The notes: a model not told the origin generated them from the letters alone. DNA of 64,000 nucleotides from Nitrosomonadales bacterium (GCA_023259055.1 JAHFQZ010000003.1:186001-250000), one strand, 5' to 3'. Shown: positions 27,996-36,195, numbered from the stretch's first letter. Translations and numbers: made by a program.

Positions 27996-28284
27996 GATGA
28001 TGCTGTCGGCTCTGGCATTGCTTGTGGGCATACTGCTCGGAGCGATGTTCTTCGGCGGCCTGTGGTGGACGGTGCTGAAAGGCATTGCGTCGCCGAGGCC
28101 GGCGCTGTGGTTCCTCGGCAGCATGCTGGTGAGAACCGGCATTGCGCTGGCCGGATTTTATTTTGTCTCGGGCGGCGACTGGAAGCGGCTGCTGGCTTGC
28201 CTGCTTGGCTTCATCATCGCTCGCGTCATCATCACCAAGCTGACAGCAATCCAGATGCTAAAGGAGGCAGGCCATGCACCTTAG
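27988..28284 (+). CDS. atpR: N-ATPase subunit AtpR
   Basis: A 98-residue integral membrane protein found only in N-ATPase operons. Three hydrophobic segments are visible (about 5-27, 41-62, 67-85). It has conserved-looking charged residues within them, notably Arg in FLGSMLVRTGIAL and Arg in GFIIARVIITK; these are thought to interact with the c-ring carboxylates. The gene overlaps atpQ (8 nt) and atpB (11 nt). Confidence 0.88.
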   Translation: MSEMMLSALALLVGILLGAMFFGGLWWTVLKGIASPRPALWFLGSMLVRTGIALAGFYFVSGGDWKRLLACLLGFIIARVIITKLTAIQMLKEAGHAP

Positions 28285-28954
28285 CTCCGATGAACTGGTT
28301 TTGTGGCAGCACGGATTCTTCAAACTTAACGCCACCATCGTGACTACCTGGGGGTTGATGCTGGTGCTGACCGTGGGAGCCAGGCTTATCACGCGCAATC
28401 TTGAGGGCAAGGTGCATATTTCGCGCTGGCAAAGCCTGCTCGAAATCATCGTGGTCACCATACGCAAGCAGATCGAAGAAGTCGGATTGCGCCAACCGGA
28501 AAAATATCTGGGCTTTCTGGGCACGCTGTTTGTGTTCATCGCGCTGTCCAATCTGTGCACGATTTTCCCCGGCTACGAACCGCCCACTGGCTCGCTCTCG
28601 ACCACGGCGGCGCTCGCGCTGTGCGTGTTTATTGCGGTGCCAATGTTTGGCATTGAAGAGAGCGGGCTGGGCGCTTATCTCCGCTCATACACGAAGCCGA
28701 CCTTGGTCATGCTGCCGTTCAACATCATCAGCGAACTGTCGCGCACGCTGGCGATGGCGATCCGCCTGTTCGGCAACATGATGAGTGGCACGATGATACT
28801 CGCGATACTGCTGACTATCACGCCGTTCATTTTTCCGATAGTCATGAGCCTGCTCGGCCTGCTGACCGGCATGGTGCAAGCCTATATTTTCAGCATCCTC
28901 GCCACGGTTTACATCGCGGCTGCCACGCGAGCCAAGCAGGAAGCCGGAGATTGA
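28274..28954 (+). CDS. atpB: N-type Fo ATPase, subunit a
   Basis: Ion-path subunit of the membrane rotor-stator, 226 residues with about five hydrophobic helices. The essential arginine lies in LAMAIRLFGNMMSGTMILAI (near residue 167). The C-terminal helix (GMVQAYIFSILATVYIAAA) is well conserved, with the Gln and Tyr typical of subunit a. AAGGAGG precedes the ATG, which overlaps atpR by 11 nt. Confidence 0.93.
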   Translation: MHLSSDELVLWQHGFFKLNATIVTTWGLMLVLTVGARLITRNLEGKVHISRWQSLLEIIVVTIRKQIEEVGLRQPEKYLGFLGTLFVFIALSNLCTIFPGYEPPTGSLSTTAALALCVFIAVPMFGIEESGLGAYLRSYTKPTLVMLPFNIISELSRTLAMAIRLFGNMMSGTMILAILLTITPFIFPIVMSLLGLLTGMVQAYIFSILATVYIAAATRAKQEAGD

Positions 28955-28995
28955 AGTGAACCAGAATAATAATTGCCACAACGAAAGGAAACATC

Positions 28996-29277
28996 ATGGA
29001 TAACACGACACTCATCGCAATAGCATCGATCATCACCGCCGGTCTCACCATGGCCATCGGCGGAATAGGCCCAGCGCTCGGTGAAGGGCGGGCGGTCTCT
29101 ACGGCGCTGAGTTCGCTGGCCCAGCAGCCCGATGCCTCAACTACGATCACGCGCACGTTGTTCGTCGGCCTGGCGATGATCGAATCCATTGCCATCTATT
29201 GCTTCGTGGTCTCGATGATCCTCATCTTTGCCAATCCGTTCTGGAACCATGTCATCGCACAGGTAGCGGCAAAGTAG
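28996..29277 (+). CDS. atpE: N-type Fo ATPase, subunit c, with Na+-type ligands
   Basis: A 93-residue hairpin of two helices that forms the rotor ring. The ion-binding carboxylate is E63. Residues E30, S64 and Y68 correspond to positions used for Na+ coordination in known Na+ c-rings (Gln/Glu, Ser and Tyr). This supports Na+ rather than H+ coupling, as proposed for N-ATPases in general. AAAGGAAAC precedes the ATG. Only 2 nt separate it from atpF. Confidence 0.92.
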   Translation: MDNTTLIAIASIITAGLTMAIGGIGPALGEGRAVSTALSSLAQQPDASTTITRTLFVGLAMIESIAIYCFVVSMILIFANPFWNHVIAQVAAK

Positions 29278-29279
29278 CC

Positions 29280-30062
29280 ATGCTGATCGACTGGTTCACC
29301 GTTGTCGCGCAAGCTTTCAACTTCCTCATTCTGGTGTGGCTGTTGAAGCGTTATTTGTATCAGCCCATTCTCAACGCGCTCGATAGGCGGGAGAAACGCA
29401 TCGCCACCGAACTGGCAGATGCAGACGCGAAAAGAGCCGAAGCTAAAATGGAGCGCGAAGAATACCAGCGCAAGAACGAAGAGTTCGACCAGCAGCGCGC
29501 CGAGCTGTTAAACAAGGCGACGGGCGAGGCCGCCGCCGAACGCCAGCGGCTGCTCGACGAAGCGCGAAAAGACTCCGAAGCTTTGCGGGCAAAACTGCAA
29601 GACACGTTGAGAAGCGAGCATCAAGGCTTGCTTGAAGAAATTGCCCGCCGGACGCGGACCGAGGTGTTTGCCATTGCGCGCAAGGCGCTGACGGAGCTTG
29701 CCGGGGCGAGCCTGGAAGATCGCATGGTTGACGTGTTTATCCGCCGCTTGAGCGAACTGGGCAGCGAAGAGAAGGGCAGGCTGGCATCGATGCTCAAGTC
29801 GCCGCCTATCCCTGTTCTGGTGCGTAGCGCGTTCGACCTTGCACCGGCGCAGCGTAGCTTGATTGAAGGCGCGGTCAAGGAAACCCTGGCCGCCGAAATT
29901 CAAGTCCGTTTTGAAGTTGTGCCAGACCTGGTCAGCGGCATCGAGCTCACGATGCAGGGCCAAAAAATCGCGTGGAGCATCGCCGACTATCTCGCGTCGC
30001 TGGAAAAGGGTGTAAACGAATTGCTGAAGGCGCAACCCAAACCGGAACGACATGAAAACTAA
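29280..30062 (+). CDS. atpF: N-type Fo ATPase, subunit b with delta-like C-terminus
   Basis: Peripheral stalk subunit, 260 residues, starting at ATG 29280 (MLIDWFTVVAQAFNFLILV). One N-terminal membrane helix (about 5-25) is followed by a long charged coiled coil (about 30-130), as in usual b subunits. The last 90 residues (VLVRSAFDLAPAQRSLIEGA, later PDLVSGIELTMQGQKIAWS) resemble the end of subunit delta, which has no gene of its own here. The single protein therefore probably serves both roles. Confidence 0.9.
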   Translation: MLIDWFTVVAQAFNFLILVWLLKRYLYQPILNALDRREKRIATELADADAKRAEAKMEREEYQRKNEEFDQQRAELLNKATGEAAAERQRLLDEARKDSEALRAKLQDTLRSEHQGLLEEIARRTRTEVFAIARKALTELAGASLEDRMVDVFIRRLSELGSEEKGRLASMLKSPPIPVLVRSAFDLAPAQRSLIEGAVKETLAAEIQVRFEVVPDLVSGIELTMQGQKIAWSIADYLASLEKGVNELLKAQPKPERHEN

Positions 30063-30080
30063 AAATCAGAAAGCCGATTT

Positions 30081-30140
30081 TGTAGGAGCACGCCCTGCAT
30101 GCGATTGCTTGTTAGTTCGCACGCAGGGCGTGCTCCTACA
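30081..30140. repeat. Palindromic repeat TGTAGGAGCACGCCCTGC / inverse
   Basis: A perfect 18 bp inverted repeat (30081-30098 and 30123-30140) with a 24-base loop. It lies between atpF and atpA, within the operon. The arms differ from the GTAGGGTGGGCACG family, so this is a second REP-like family. As RNA it would form a strong stem within the operon transcript, and no T run follows. Confidence 0.85.
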
Positions 30141-30175
30141 GGGTGCCGTTTTCCATTGCGGGGCAGATAATAACA

Positions 30176-31699
30176 ATGACCGCTAAAGCCGAAAGCCTGC
30201 AAGCCACCTTCAACCAAACTTTCGCAATTATCGCCAAGGCTCGCGAAGCTCATTCGCCGCAGCTGACCCCGCGTGAGGTCGGTACGGTCATCAGCCTGTC
30301 CACCGGCATTGCCAGAGTCTCGGGCCTGCCCGGCGTGTGTTTCGAGGAGGTGGTGAAGTTTCCCGGTGATTTGTACGGCATCGCCTTCAACGTCGATGAG
30401 AACGAGCTCGGCGTCGTACTGCTCGGCGATTACTGGCAGTTGCATGCGGGCGATGAAGTCGAGCGCAGGGGGCATGTGATGGATGTGCCGGTGGGTGACG
30501 GCTTGATCGGTCGCGTCATCAATCCGATGGGAAGGCCGCTCGACGGCAAGGGGTCAGTGATCTACGCCAAGCGTTTGCCGATCGAGCGCCCCGCGCCGCC
30601 TATCATGGATCGTTCGCCTGTTACCGTGCCGCTGCAGAGCGGCATCAAGGTCATCGACGCGCTCGTTCCCATCGGGCGCGGCCAGCGCGAGCTGATTCTC
30701 GGCGATCGGCAGACCGGCAAGACCGCCATCGCCATCGACACGATCCTCAACCAGCGCGGCCAGGATGTGCTGTGCGTTTATTGCGCCATCGGCCAGCGCG
30801 CCTCCTCTGTGGCCAAGGTCGTCGCCGACCTGCGCGAAAACGGCGCCATGGAGTACACCGTCGTCGTCGTGACCGAGGGCAACGATCCGCCTGGTCTGTC
30901 ATACATCGCCCCGTACTCGGCAACCAGCATCGCGGAATATTTCATGGAAGCTGGCCGCGATGTCCTGATCGTGTATGACGACCTCACGCATCACGCCCGT
31001 GCCTACCGTGAACTGTCGCTGCTGCTGCGCCGCCCGCCGGGCCGCGAAGCGTATCCCGGCGACATTTTTTATATCCATTCACGGCTGCTGGAACGCGCTA
31101 CGCACCTGCGCGAAGAGCTTGGCGGCGGCTCGCTGACCGCGCTGCCGATCATCGAGACCGAAGCGCAAAACATTGCCGCCTACATTCCGACCAACCTGAT
31201 TTCGATCACCGACGGGCAAATATATCTGTCGCCGAACCTGTTCGAACTTGGCATTCTTCCCGCGGTCGACGTCGGCAAATCGGTATCGCGCGTCGGCGGC
31301 AAGGCGCAGCACGCCGCCTACCGCGCGGTAGCGGGCGACCTCAAGCTGGCGTATGCTCAGTTCGAGGAACTGGAAACTTTCGCGCGCTTCGGCACGCGGC
31401 TCGACGAAAATACCCGCAAAGTCATCGAGCACGGGCGGCGCATCAGAACCTGCATCAAACAACCGGAATTCGAACCGTTGACCGTGCCGGAGCAAATTAC
31501 CGTGTTGCTGGCGCTGACTGGAGGACTTTTCGACGGCGTACCGCTGGAACGGATGCGCGATGCCGAGCTTGCGCTACGCAAGGCTGCTGAAGGGTTTCCG
31601 GCAGGATTGGCCCAGCGGCTCACGTCGGCGGAGGAATTGAAAGACAGTGACCGCGAGGCGATCCTGCAAATCGCCCGCGACACGCTCGCGCAGTTGTAG
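30176..31699 (+). CDS. atpA: N-type F1 ATPase, alpha subunit
   Basis: Regulatory nucleotide-binding subunit of F1, 507 residues. The start is at ATG 30176, after the repeat. The P-loop [14 protein letters not shown] is near residue 180. Also visible are [40 protein letters not shown] and the Arg finger region ([14 protein letters not shown]). The TAG stop codon (31697-31699) lies inside the first REP hairpin of the transposase unit, so the insertion abuts or replaced the native end. No delta gene precedes it, as in other N-ATPase operons. Confidence 0.95.
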   Translation: MTAKAESLQATFNQTFAIIAKAREAHSPQLTPREVGTVISLSTGIARVSGLPGVCFEEVVKFPGDLYGIAFNVDENELGVVLLGDYWQLHAGDEVERRGHVMDVPVGDGLIGRVINPMGRPLDGKGSVIYAKRLPIERPAPPIMDRSPVTVPLQSGIKVIDALVPIGRGQRELILGDRQTGKTAIAIDTILNQRGQDVLCVYCAIGQRASSVAKVVADLRENGAMEYTVVVVTEGNDPPGLSYIAPYSATSIAEYFMEAGRDVLIVYDDLTHHARAYRELSLLLRRPPGREAYPGDIFYIHSRLLERATHLREELGGGSLTALPIIETEAQNIAAYIPTNLISITDGQIYLSPNLFELGILPAVDVGKSVSRVGGKAQHAAYRAVAGDLKLAYAQFEELETFARFGTRLDENTRKVIEHGRRIRTCIKQPEFEPLTVPEQITVLLALTGGLFDGVPLERMRDAELALRKAAEGFPAGLAQRLTSAEELKDSDREAILQIARDTLAQL

Positions 31700-31726
31700 G
31701 GTGGGCACGTCTTTGTGCCCACGCGG
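31696..31726 (+). repeat. REP hairpin, left of RAYT
   Basis: GTAGGGTGGGCACG, a CTTT-type loop, then GTGCCCACGCGG; an 8 bp perfect hairpin. Its first bases form the atpA stop codon. Confidence 0.85.
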
Positions 31727-31752
31727 ATGTTCAACATGTCAGGACAACCCTA

Positions 31753-32295
31753 ATGTCACGCTATCGGCGTGCAACAACGACAGGCTCAAGCTATTTCTTT
31801 ACCGTGGTCGCATACCGGCGGCAACCGATTCTATGCGGCGAATCGATTCGTAACGCATTGCGCGCCGCGATTGAAACGGTGCGCGTGGCGCGCCCTTTTG
31901 TCATTGATGCCTGGGTGTTGCTCCCCGACCATTTACACTGCGTGTGGACATTACCTGACGGTGACGCTGATTTTTCCAATCGCTGGATGAAAATCAAGCG
32001 TGCGGTTTCTTTGGCATGCACGGAAGAATTTCGTCATGGCGACTGGATGACCGCATCAAAACTCAAACATCACGAATCGACCATATGGCAAAGGCGGTTC
32101 TGGGAACATCAGATTCGCGATGAAAACGATTTTGCCCACCATGTCGATTATATTCACCACAATCCGGTTAAACACGGGCATGTACAACACGCATCCGACT
32201 GGCCATATTCGACATTTCACCGTTATGTGCGCGATGGGTTGTATGCACGCGATTGGGCTGGCGAGATGGATGGCGCGGAATTGGAATATGATTGA
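31753..32295 (+). CDS. REP-associated tyrosine transposase (RAYT)
   Basis: A 180-residue single-domain Y1/HUH enzyme related to IS200/IS605 transposases, which cuts and moves REP hairpins. The HUH motif is the HLH in WVLLPDHLHCVWTLP (about residues 55-69). The C-terminal HHVDYIHHNPVKHG (about 133-146) holds the catalytic Tyr region typical of RAYTs. There is no accessory tnpB. All residues that mark an active enzyme appear intact, so the unit may still be functional. Confidence 0.9.
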   Translation: MSRYRRATTTGSSYFFTVVAYRRQPILCGESIRNALRAAIETVRVARPFVIDAWVLLPDHLHCVWTLPDGDADFSNRWMKIKRAVSLACTEEFRHGDWMTASKLKHHESTIWQRRFWEHQIRDENDFAHHVDYIHHNPVKHGHVQHASDWPYSTFHRYVRDGLYARDWAGEMDGAELEYD

Positions 32296-32314
32296 TACCG
32301 TTTGTATGGGTATA

Positions 32315-32345
32315 CCGCGTGGGCACAAAGACGTGCCCACCCTAC
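32315..32345 (-). repeat. REP hairpin, right of RAYT
   Basis: Inverse copy of the left REP: CCGCGTGGGCAC, loop AAAGA, CGTGCCCACCCTAC. Confidence 0.85.
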
Positions 32346-32374
32346 TAGGCTATGGCCTTCTTTAAGGAGACTGT

Positions 32375-32800
32375 ATGAGCGTTAAGATAATCGTCCTGGG
32401 CGGCGGTCTCCTGTTGGCCATCATCATCGGCCTGTTGGTCGTAGCGGCCGTCATCTGGCCCACGATTAATGATGTCAAGACTGGGGAGACGCCCGAGTAT
32501 GCGGACTTGCGCCCCCAGCAGTTTAAGCAGCCGTACGAGCGTGTCTTCGACGCTGTGCTTACGACAGCCCAGGCCCTAGGATGGGAGGTCACAGCACGGG
32601 ACCGAGAGCAAGGAGAAATTCATGCGGTGGCCACAACCCGAGTCTTCCGCTTCAAAGATGATGTGACCATTACAATCGGGCGCGAGGGAGAAGGTGTGGT
32701 TGTCAACGTGCGCTCCCACTCGCGCATTGGCAAGGGCGACTTAGGGACGAACGCTAGACGCATCCGTCAGTTTCAAGCAGAACTGGCCAAGCGGATATAG
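32375..32800 (+). CDS. DUF1499 membrane-anchored protein
   Basis: A 141-residue protein with one N-terminal transmembrane helix (about 4-28, rich in Ile/Leu/Gly) followed by a DUF1499 domain: the family end motif RSHSRIGKGDLGTNARRIRQF is clear. The function of the family is unknown. It sits between the RAYT unit and atpG, has no known role in ATP synthase, and is most likely a passenger of the insertion. AAGGAGAC precedes the ATG. The 187 bases after it, before atpG, hold nothing I can recognise. Confidence 0.8.
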   Translation: MSVKIIVLGGGLLLAIIIGLLVVAAVIWPTINDVKTGETPEYADLRPQQFKQPYERVFDAVLTTAQALGWEVTARDREQGEIHAVATTRVFRFKDDVTITIGREGEGVVVNVRSHSRIGKGDLGTNARRIRQFQAELAKRI

Positions 32801-32987
32801 AAGCGGAAGACCAAGGAAGCAAAACAGAAGCGTTCCTATCTCATAGACCTATGACTCCTAACCACGCGCCGCACACGGGCCGCCTCCAGAGCGCCACAGG
32901 CTTCCGACGAGCGCGGGCGTTGAATCAGCCAAGCCGTGAGCGGCCAGTGGTTTTCGATAGTCCGGCTGATGGAACAGGAGTTATGAA

Positions 32988-33890
32988 ATGAGCGACTCTC
33001 TTGAAAGCATGCGCCACAAGATCGAAGGAGCAACCGAACTCGAATCCGTGGTGAGCACGATGAAGGCGCTTGCCGCTTCGAGCATCGTGCAATACGAACG
33101 CGCGGTGCGCTCGCTGGACGACTATTACCGAACCGTGGAGCTGGGTCTGGTCGCATGGCTGCGCCAAACCGGGGCCGTGATCCATGCGGACGCAAGCGTG
33201 GGAGCGAGCAAAGGAGCGACAGGCGCGGTGGTGTTCGGCTCGGATCAGGGGCTGGTCGGGCAGTTCAATGAGGTGCTCGCCGACTTTGCGGTAAATCAAT
33301 TGGGTACGATGCCGGGCAGCAAGAGCATCTGGGCGGTCGGCGAGCGCGTTCAGGGCTTCCTGGCGGATGCGGCGCTGCCGATGGCGGGCAATTTTCCGGT
33401 GCCGAACTCCATCGCTGCGGTCACGTCGCTGGTCGGCCGTATCCTGATCGAGATTGACACGCAGCGCGAGCGGGGAAAGGTCGCGCAGGTTTTTCTGTTT
33501 CACAACCGCCCGAAATCCGGGGCAGGCTATGAGCCGGTGATGCAGCGGTTGCTGCCGCTGGACGATACGTGGCTGCACGCGCTGGCCGGGCATTCCTGGC
33601 CGACCGGGAACCTGCCCGAGGTCATCGGCGGCGGCGATGCGACACTGCAAGCGCTGATCCGCGAATATCTTTTTATCTCGCTGTTCAGGGCGTGCGCCGA
33701 ATCGCTGGCGAGCGAAAATGCCAGCCGCCTCGCCTCGATGCAGCGCGCCGAGAAAAACATCGACGAGCTGCTGGAGGATCTCAATCAGACTTTTCACCGC
33801 TTGCGCCAGACCGGAATAGACGAGGAGCTGTTCGATGTGATTTCCGGCTTCGAGGCACTGGCAGCGCCACGGATGGTTCAACCCAGATAA
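32988..33890 (+). CDS. atpG: N-type F1 ATPase, gamma subunit
   Basis: Central rotor shaft, 300 residues. The N-terminal helix (LESMRHKIEGATELESVVST, MKALAAS) and C-terminal helix (SENASRLASMQRAEKNIDEL, LNQTFHRLRQTGIDEELFDV) form the coiled coil that turns inside alpha3beta3. The middle has the gamma-type Rossmann-like core (VVFGSDQGLVGQFN). An AGGAG site precedes the ATG at 32988. It is the last operon gene and is cut off from atpA by about 1.3 kb of inserted DNA. Confidence 0.93.
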   Translation: MSDSLESMRHKIEGATELESVVSTMKALAASSIVQYERAVRSLDDYYRTVELGLVAWLRQTGAVIHADASVGASKGATGAVVFGSDQGLVGQFNEVLADFAVNQLGTMPGSKSIWAVGERVQGFLADAALPMAGNFPVPNSIAAVTSLVGRILIEIDTQRERGKVAQVFLFHNRPKSGAGYEPVMQRLLPLDDTWLHALAGHSWPTGNLPEVIGGGDATLQALIREYLFISLFRACAESLASENASRLASMQRAEKNIDELLEDLNQTFHRLRQTGIDEELFDVISGFEALAAPRMVQPR

Positions 33891-33910
33891 TCCATAAGAA
33901 TAAAAACTCG

Positions 33911-34029
33911 TCATTCCCGCGCAGGCGGGAATCCAGTTGATTAAAAATTCCCGCGTAGCGGGACAACATCGAGGTTTTGTCTGCTTCGCAGGGTATTTGT
34001 TCGCTGGATTCCCGCCTGCGCGGGAATGA
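33911..34029. repeat. Inverted pair of TCATTCCCGCGCAGGCGGGAATCCAG elements
   Basis: A 26 bp element at 33911-33936 and its perfect inverse at 34004-34029 are separated by 67 bases. Each arm itself folds as a hairpin (TTCCCGC...GCGGGAA). A CCCGCGTAGCGGG hairpin lies within the spacer. This palindrome type is widespread in intergenic proteobacterial DNA. It may act as a transcript end after atpG, before ppk2. Confidence 0.88.
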
Positions 34030-34079
34030 CAGGGCTAATGGATTATTTTGGTTCAACAGGGATAAACGAAAGGTCAGTC

Positions 34080-34949
34080 ATGAAAATGAATATCAAGGAT
34101 TTCCGTGTCCCGGCGGGAAAAAAGATCAAGCTCGCAAAGTGGCCGACGCTGGTGGAGCCGGTATACCAGTCGAAGAAAGAGTACAAGGCGCTCCTCGAAA
34201 AACAGGTTGAGGAGCTGAGCGAGCAACAACAGCTTCAGTATGCATCGGACCGTTATGCGGTGCTGATAATTTTTCAGGCAATGGATGCCGCCGGGAAGGA
34301 CGGCGCGATCAAGCACGTGATGTCAGGCATCAACCCGCAAGGCTGCCAGGTATTCAGCTTCAAGCATCCGAGCGCTGCGGAACTGGATCATGATTTTTTA
34401 TGGCGCACCACGCAGTGCCTGCCGGAACGCGGCCGGATCGGCATCTTCAACCGCTCCTATTACGAGGAGGTGTTGATCGTTCGCGTGCATCCTGAAATTC
34501 TTCAAGCCCAGGGAATTCCGGACGGGCTGCTGAACCAAAAAACCATCTGGCAGGAACGCTATCGCTCCATCGTGGACATGGAGAACCATCTCCACCGCAA
34601 CGGCACGCGGATCATCAAATTTTTCCTGCATCTTTCGGAAGAGGAACAACGCAAGCGGTTCCTCGAGCGCATCGACAAGCCCGACAAGAACTGGAAGTTC
34701 AGCCTCGCCGATGTCGAGGAGCGGAAATTCTGGAAGCAGTACATGCAGGCCTATGAGGAATGCCTGAGTGCCACCAGCACGAACGATGCGCCCTGGTATG
34801 TTGTTCCCGCCGACGACAAGGAGAATGCACGGCTGATCATTTCCCGGGTTATTCTCGACACCTTCAAGTCGCTCAAATTGGCCTATCCCAAGCCCAGCGA
34901 GGAGCACCGGCAGGAATTGCAGTTGATTCGCAAGCAGCTGAAGAAATAA
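34080..34949 (+). CDS. ppk2: PPK2-family polyphosphate kinase
   Basis: A 289-residue cytoplasmic enzyme that transfers phosphate between polyphosphate and nucleotides. Walker A is [12 protein letters not shown] (about 69-80) and the Walker B region is [17 protein letters not shown] (about 124-140). A lid with conserved Arg/Lys ([18 protein letters not shown]) follows. The start at 34080 ([13 protein letters not shown]) has AAGG ahead. One-domain PPK2s mostly make ADP/ATP or GTP from polyP; the class cannot be settled by eye. Its place behind the ATPase operon suggests a joint energy-storage role, but a palindrome separates them. Confidence 0.9.
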   Translation: MKMNIKDFRVPAGKKIKLAKWPTLVEPVYQSKKEYKALLEKQVEELSEQQQLQYASDRYAVLIIFQAMDAAGKDGAIKHVMSGINPQGCQVFSFKHPSAAELDHDFLWRTTQCLPERGRIGIFNRSYYEEVLIVRVHPEILQAQGIPDGLLNQKTIWQERYRSIVDMENHLHRNGTRIIKFFLHLSEEEQRKRFLERIDKPDKNWKFSLADVEERKFWKQYMQAYEECLSATSTNDAPWYVVPADDKENARLIISRVILDTFKSLKLAYPKPSEEHRQELQLIRKQLKK

Positions 34950-34966
34950 ACTCGAAGGAGACATCC

Positions 34967-35002
34967 ATGACCGACACTTGCACCCTGTCAGGCAAACAAT
35001 GA
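34967..35002 (+). CDS. Possible 11-codon ORF with strong ribosome site
   Basis: GAAGGAGAC precedes an ATG that opens a frame of 11 codons (MTDTCTLSGKQ) and stops at 35000-35002. The last bases, TCAGGCAAACAATGA, match the half-unit of the dispersed TCAGGCAAACACTGA element at 14 of 15 positions. It may be the truncated 5' end of a former gene, cut by the element, rather than a real peptide. Confidence 0.3.
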   Translation: MTDTCTLSGKQ

Positions 35003-35069
35003 GCTTCTTGTGATAATCACGAAAACGCAAGCAACGCGGCTCAGGGAAGAAGACTTGATCGGTGGTTCC

Positions 35070-35486
35070 TCAAGAGAACCAGCGCAAGAAGGCGGCTGCG
35101 GTCAGTGCTGTTGCACCCAGCGCAAACAGAATTTGCCATGCGATGTGACGTTGCCTGTCTGCCCACCCTCCGGCATAACGCAGGTAAAACGCAACCATAG
35201 CCAGCCCGGAAACAGCGCACAGCATTTTAACAACCAGCGCGGCGATGGCGATGCCATGAATATCCGGAAATGCCCCATAGTAATAGTGGCTGATCGCCCC
35301 AAAAGCCATGCCGCTCAATACCTGCGCGCCCCACCCGAACCCGACTAGCCAGGCAAACTTGCGTTGTAGCGGGGCGGGTTGCGGCACCATGTGCAACATA
35401 AATGCGGTACCGCCCACAACAGTAACGGCACCGAAATTATGTACCACTTGCACTATGGCATAGCTCAAGTTTTGCAGGTCTATCAT
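35070..35486 (-). CDS. Hypothetical four-helix membrane protein
   Basis: A 138-residue protein starting MIDLQNLSYAIVQVVHNFGA, with about four hydrophobic segments. His residues lie within or near them (VVHNFGAVTV, AFMLHMVPQ, GAISHYYYG, DIHGIAI), a pattern that could bind heme or metal. It resembles the membrane part of CopD-like proteins, but I am not certain. Its ATG follows the stop of the exported protein upstream by 4 nt, so the two form an operon. Confidence 0.6.
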   Translation of the reverse strand: MIDLQNLSYAIVQVVHNFGAVTVVGGTAFMLHMVPQPAPLQRKFAWLVGFGWGAQVLSGMAFGAISHYYYGAFPDIHGIAIAALVVKMLCAVSGLAMVAFYLRYAGGWADRQRHIAWQILFALGATALTAAAFLRWFS

Positions 35487-35490
35487 AAGG

Positions 35491-35832
35491 CTATTCCACG
35501 CTGACCTTGACACATTGCTGTACGCCGATCGGTGTATGACTCCTGTTTACTATCTTGATACAAATATCGTGCTTGCCTGGTGCCAACGCTTCCAGAGTGT
35601 CGCTGCCTTTTAACTTGTGCAACACATCCTCTTGCTTGTCATCCACGTAAAGATGTGCATGGTCGCCTTTCGGTCCGGGTATAACCTCATAGTCGATTTT
35701 AGTTGGCTCTGTCCGGCTCAGTTTGGCGCCATCGGCTGGCGAGGAAATAGTGATTGAAGCATCGGCGGCGAGCACAAAAGGAACATAAAAACCGAAAGCA
35801 AGCAATACAGCCAGTAATTTTAGTGTGCGCAT
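35491..35832 (-). CDS. Exported beta-sandwich protein, partner of the membrane protein
   Basis: A 113-residue protein. I chose the ATG at 35832 (MRTLKLLAVLL), 9 nt after AAGGAG; another ATG two codons upstream is too close to it. Signal peptide 1-23, cleavage near FVLAAD. The mature part has ITISSPADGAKLSRTEPTKI, then DHAHLYVDDKQ and LEALAPGKHDICIKIVN, with a His pair and two Cys (DICIK, QQCVK). The His/Asp cluster suggests metal binding. It may act with the downstream membrane protein, similar to CopC/CopD pairs, but the family is not certain. Confidence 0.65.
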   Translation of the reverse strand: MRTLKLLAVLLAFGFYVPFVLAADASITISSPADGAKLSRTEPTKIDYEVIPGPKGDHAHLYVDDKQEDVLHKLKGSDTLEALAPGKHDICIKIVNRSHTPIGVQQCVKVSVE

Positions 35833-35977
35833 GATCATTTTCTCCTTGAAGTAAAACAAGTGATGAGAAACCTGCGAGCTATCATTTAGAAGGCCATCTA
35901 AAAACGTCCAGTGGTTTAAATGATGTAGCACAGAGGTTTACAAGCTTGAATAATGTTTCATTGCACGCGGAGAGAGT

Positions 35978-36039
35978 ATCGGTGTTTGTCTGATTATGAT
36001 GAAGGGAAATGGGAAAGTTTTATATCGGTGTTTGCCTTA
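35978..36039 (-). repeat. Dispersed TCAGGCAAACACTGA element, copy D
   Basis: Read on the minus strand: AAGGCAAACACCGATA, then ACTTTCCCATTTCCCTTCAT, then AATCAGACAAACACCGAT. It lies in inverse orientation to copy C, 156 bases away. Together they occupy the 609-base gene-free stretch 35833-36441, where I see no other feature. Confidence 0.65.
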
Positions 36040-36195
36040 CAGAAGTGCGTGTGAGGCATGCGGGGTTTAATAAAATAGCCGATATGCTTTTCTTGTGAGT
36101 TGGTGGAAGGGTTTTGAAATTAGCTGAGTGACTGCTTCACCAGGATACCCGCCGAACCACGTTTACAGTTACCACTGAAATAATATTTGCGACGT

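Larger units (their letters stand above)
31696..32345 (+). mobile_element. RAYT transposase unit flanked by inverted REP hairpins
   Basis: A transposase gene (31753-32295) sits between an outward pair of REP sequences: GTAGGGTGGGCACG...CCACGCGG at 31696-31726 and the inverse CCGCGTGGGCAC...CCCACCCTAC at 32315-32345. This is the classic REPtron layout, where the single-copy transposase mobilises its own REPs. It is inserted between atpA and the rest of the ATPase operon. The REP pair at 27093-27171 belongs to the same family. Confidence 0.88.

Noticed and set aside
35010-35348. Plus-strand frame of 112 codons opposite the membrane protein at 35070-35486
   Set aside because: Antisense to a better supported gene with hydrophobic helices.
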